Source: Acetobacteraceae bacterium
GTDB taxonomy: Bacteria > Pseudomonadota > Alphaproteobacteria > Acetobacterales > Acetobacteraceae
DNA length: 7,550 bases
NCBI GenBank assembly: GCA_027306955.1
Contig: DAHUXX010000249.1
Location: 1-7,550 of the forward strand
Direction of reading: 5' to 3'
The notes beneath the pieces were generated by a model. That model did not search any database, was not told the DNA's origin, and was given only the letters and a program-made list of their open reading frames with translations. Of the stretch, positions 7,480 through 7,550 are shown one piece after another; position 1 is the stretch's first letter, and the number at the start of each line of letters is the position of its first letter. Made by a program: the position numbers and the translations under genes.

Positions 7480-7550
7480 ATGATCGCAACACTGCCCGTG
7501 CCGGCTACCGAATCGGTGGATCCGCGCTTCGCCGATCTCGATGCCTGGCC
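7480..7550 (+). CDS. N-terminus of a plus-strand gene, possibly N-acetylmuramic acid 6-phosphate etherase (partial)
   Basis: ATG 7480 follows GGAGGCGGA (7471-7479), and the frame stays open to the right edge for 23 full codons. The peptide contains TESVDPRFADLDAW. MurQ etherases, which release D-lactate from N-acetylmuramic acid 6-phosphate in cell-wall recycling, start with a T-E-x-x-(N/D)-P-R-x-x-x-L-D pattern of this kind. The fit is good, but too short to be firm. The sugar-isomerase domain that would settle it lies beyond the window. The gene is divergent from HU, and the two share the 177-base region 7303-7479. Confidence 0.45.
   Translation, partial: MIATLPVPATESVDPRFADLDAW

Overview
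The window is GC-rich chromosomal DNA (roughly two thirds G+C by eye, strong G/C bias at third codon positions) and reads as an alphaproteobacterium, most likely Acetobacteraceae/Rhodospirillales. The reasons are the 205-residue cysteine-free ribosomal protein S4, the divergent HU protein, an Rhizobium etli AnsA-type asparaginase and a DUF1223 protein. This placement is inference. I see no mobile element, CRISPR array, tRNA or rRNA.

Layout: the 3' end of a gamma-glutamyltransferase-like gene (to 203); a candidate promoter that begins on its stop codon and a leader of about 120 bases; rpsD (354-971); a class 3 asparaginase ten bases further on (982-1959), probably on the same mRNA. A 168-base intergenic region with a long imperfect inverted repeat (2055-2095) follows, then a family 5 periplasmic solute-binding protein without transporter partners in the window (2128-3705). 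After a GC-rich hairpin come a secreted thioredoxin-like DUF1223 protein (3924-4628), an acyl-CoA dehydrogenase (4677-5891) and an aminoglycoside-phosphotransferase-fold kinase (5884-6933) that overlaps it by eight bases. Converging on these is an HU gene on the minus strand (7302-7033) with its own terminator. Divergent from HU is the first 71 bases of a plus-strand gene that resembles the N-terminus of MurQ (7480 onward).

Functional reading: most genes are housekeeping or general catabolism. The most informative pair is acyl-CoA dehydrogenase plus APH-fold kinase. The same two activities are fused in animal ACAD10/ACAD11 and are encoded separately as LvaC and LvaA in the Pseudomonas putida levulinate pathway, where a 4-hydroxyacyl-CoA is phosphorylated and then converted to a 3-hydroxyacyl-CoA. 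The overlap here suggests coupled expression and a similar route for hydroxylated acyl-CoAs. No small LvaB-like subunit, acyl-CoA synthetase or short-chain dehydrogenase is present, so the substrate is open. The other item with regulatory interest is the inverted repeat before the solute-binding protein, which covers a plausible -10 element. I see no clear evidence of an entirely new multi-gene system.
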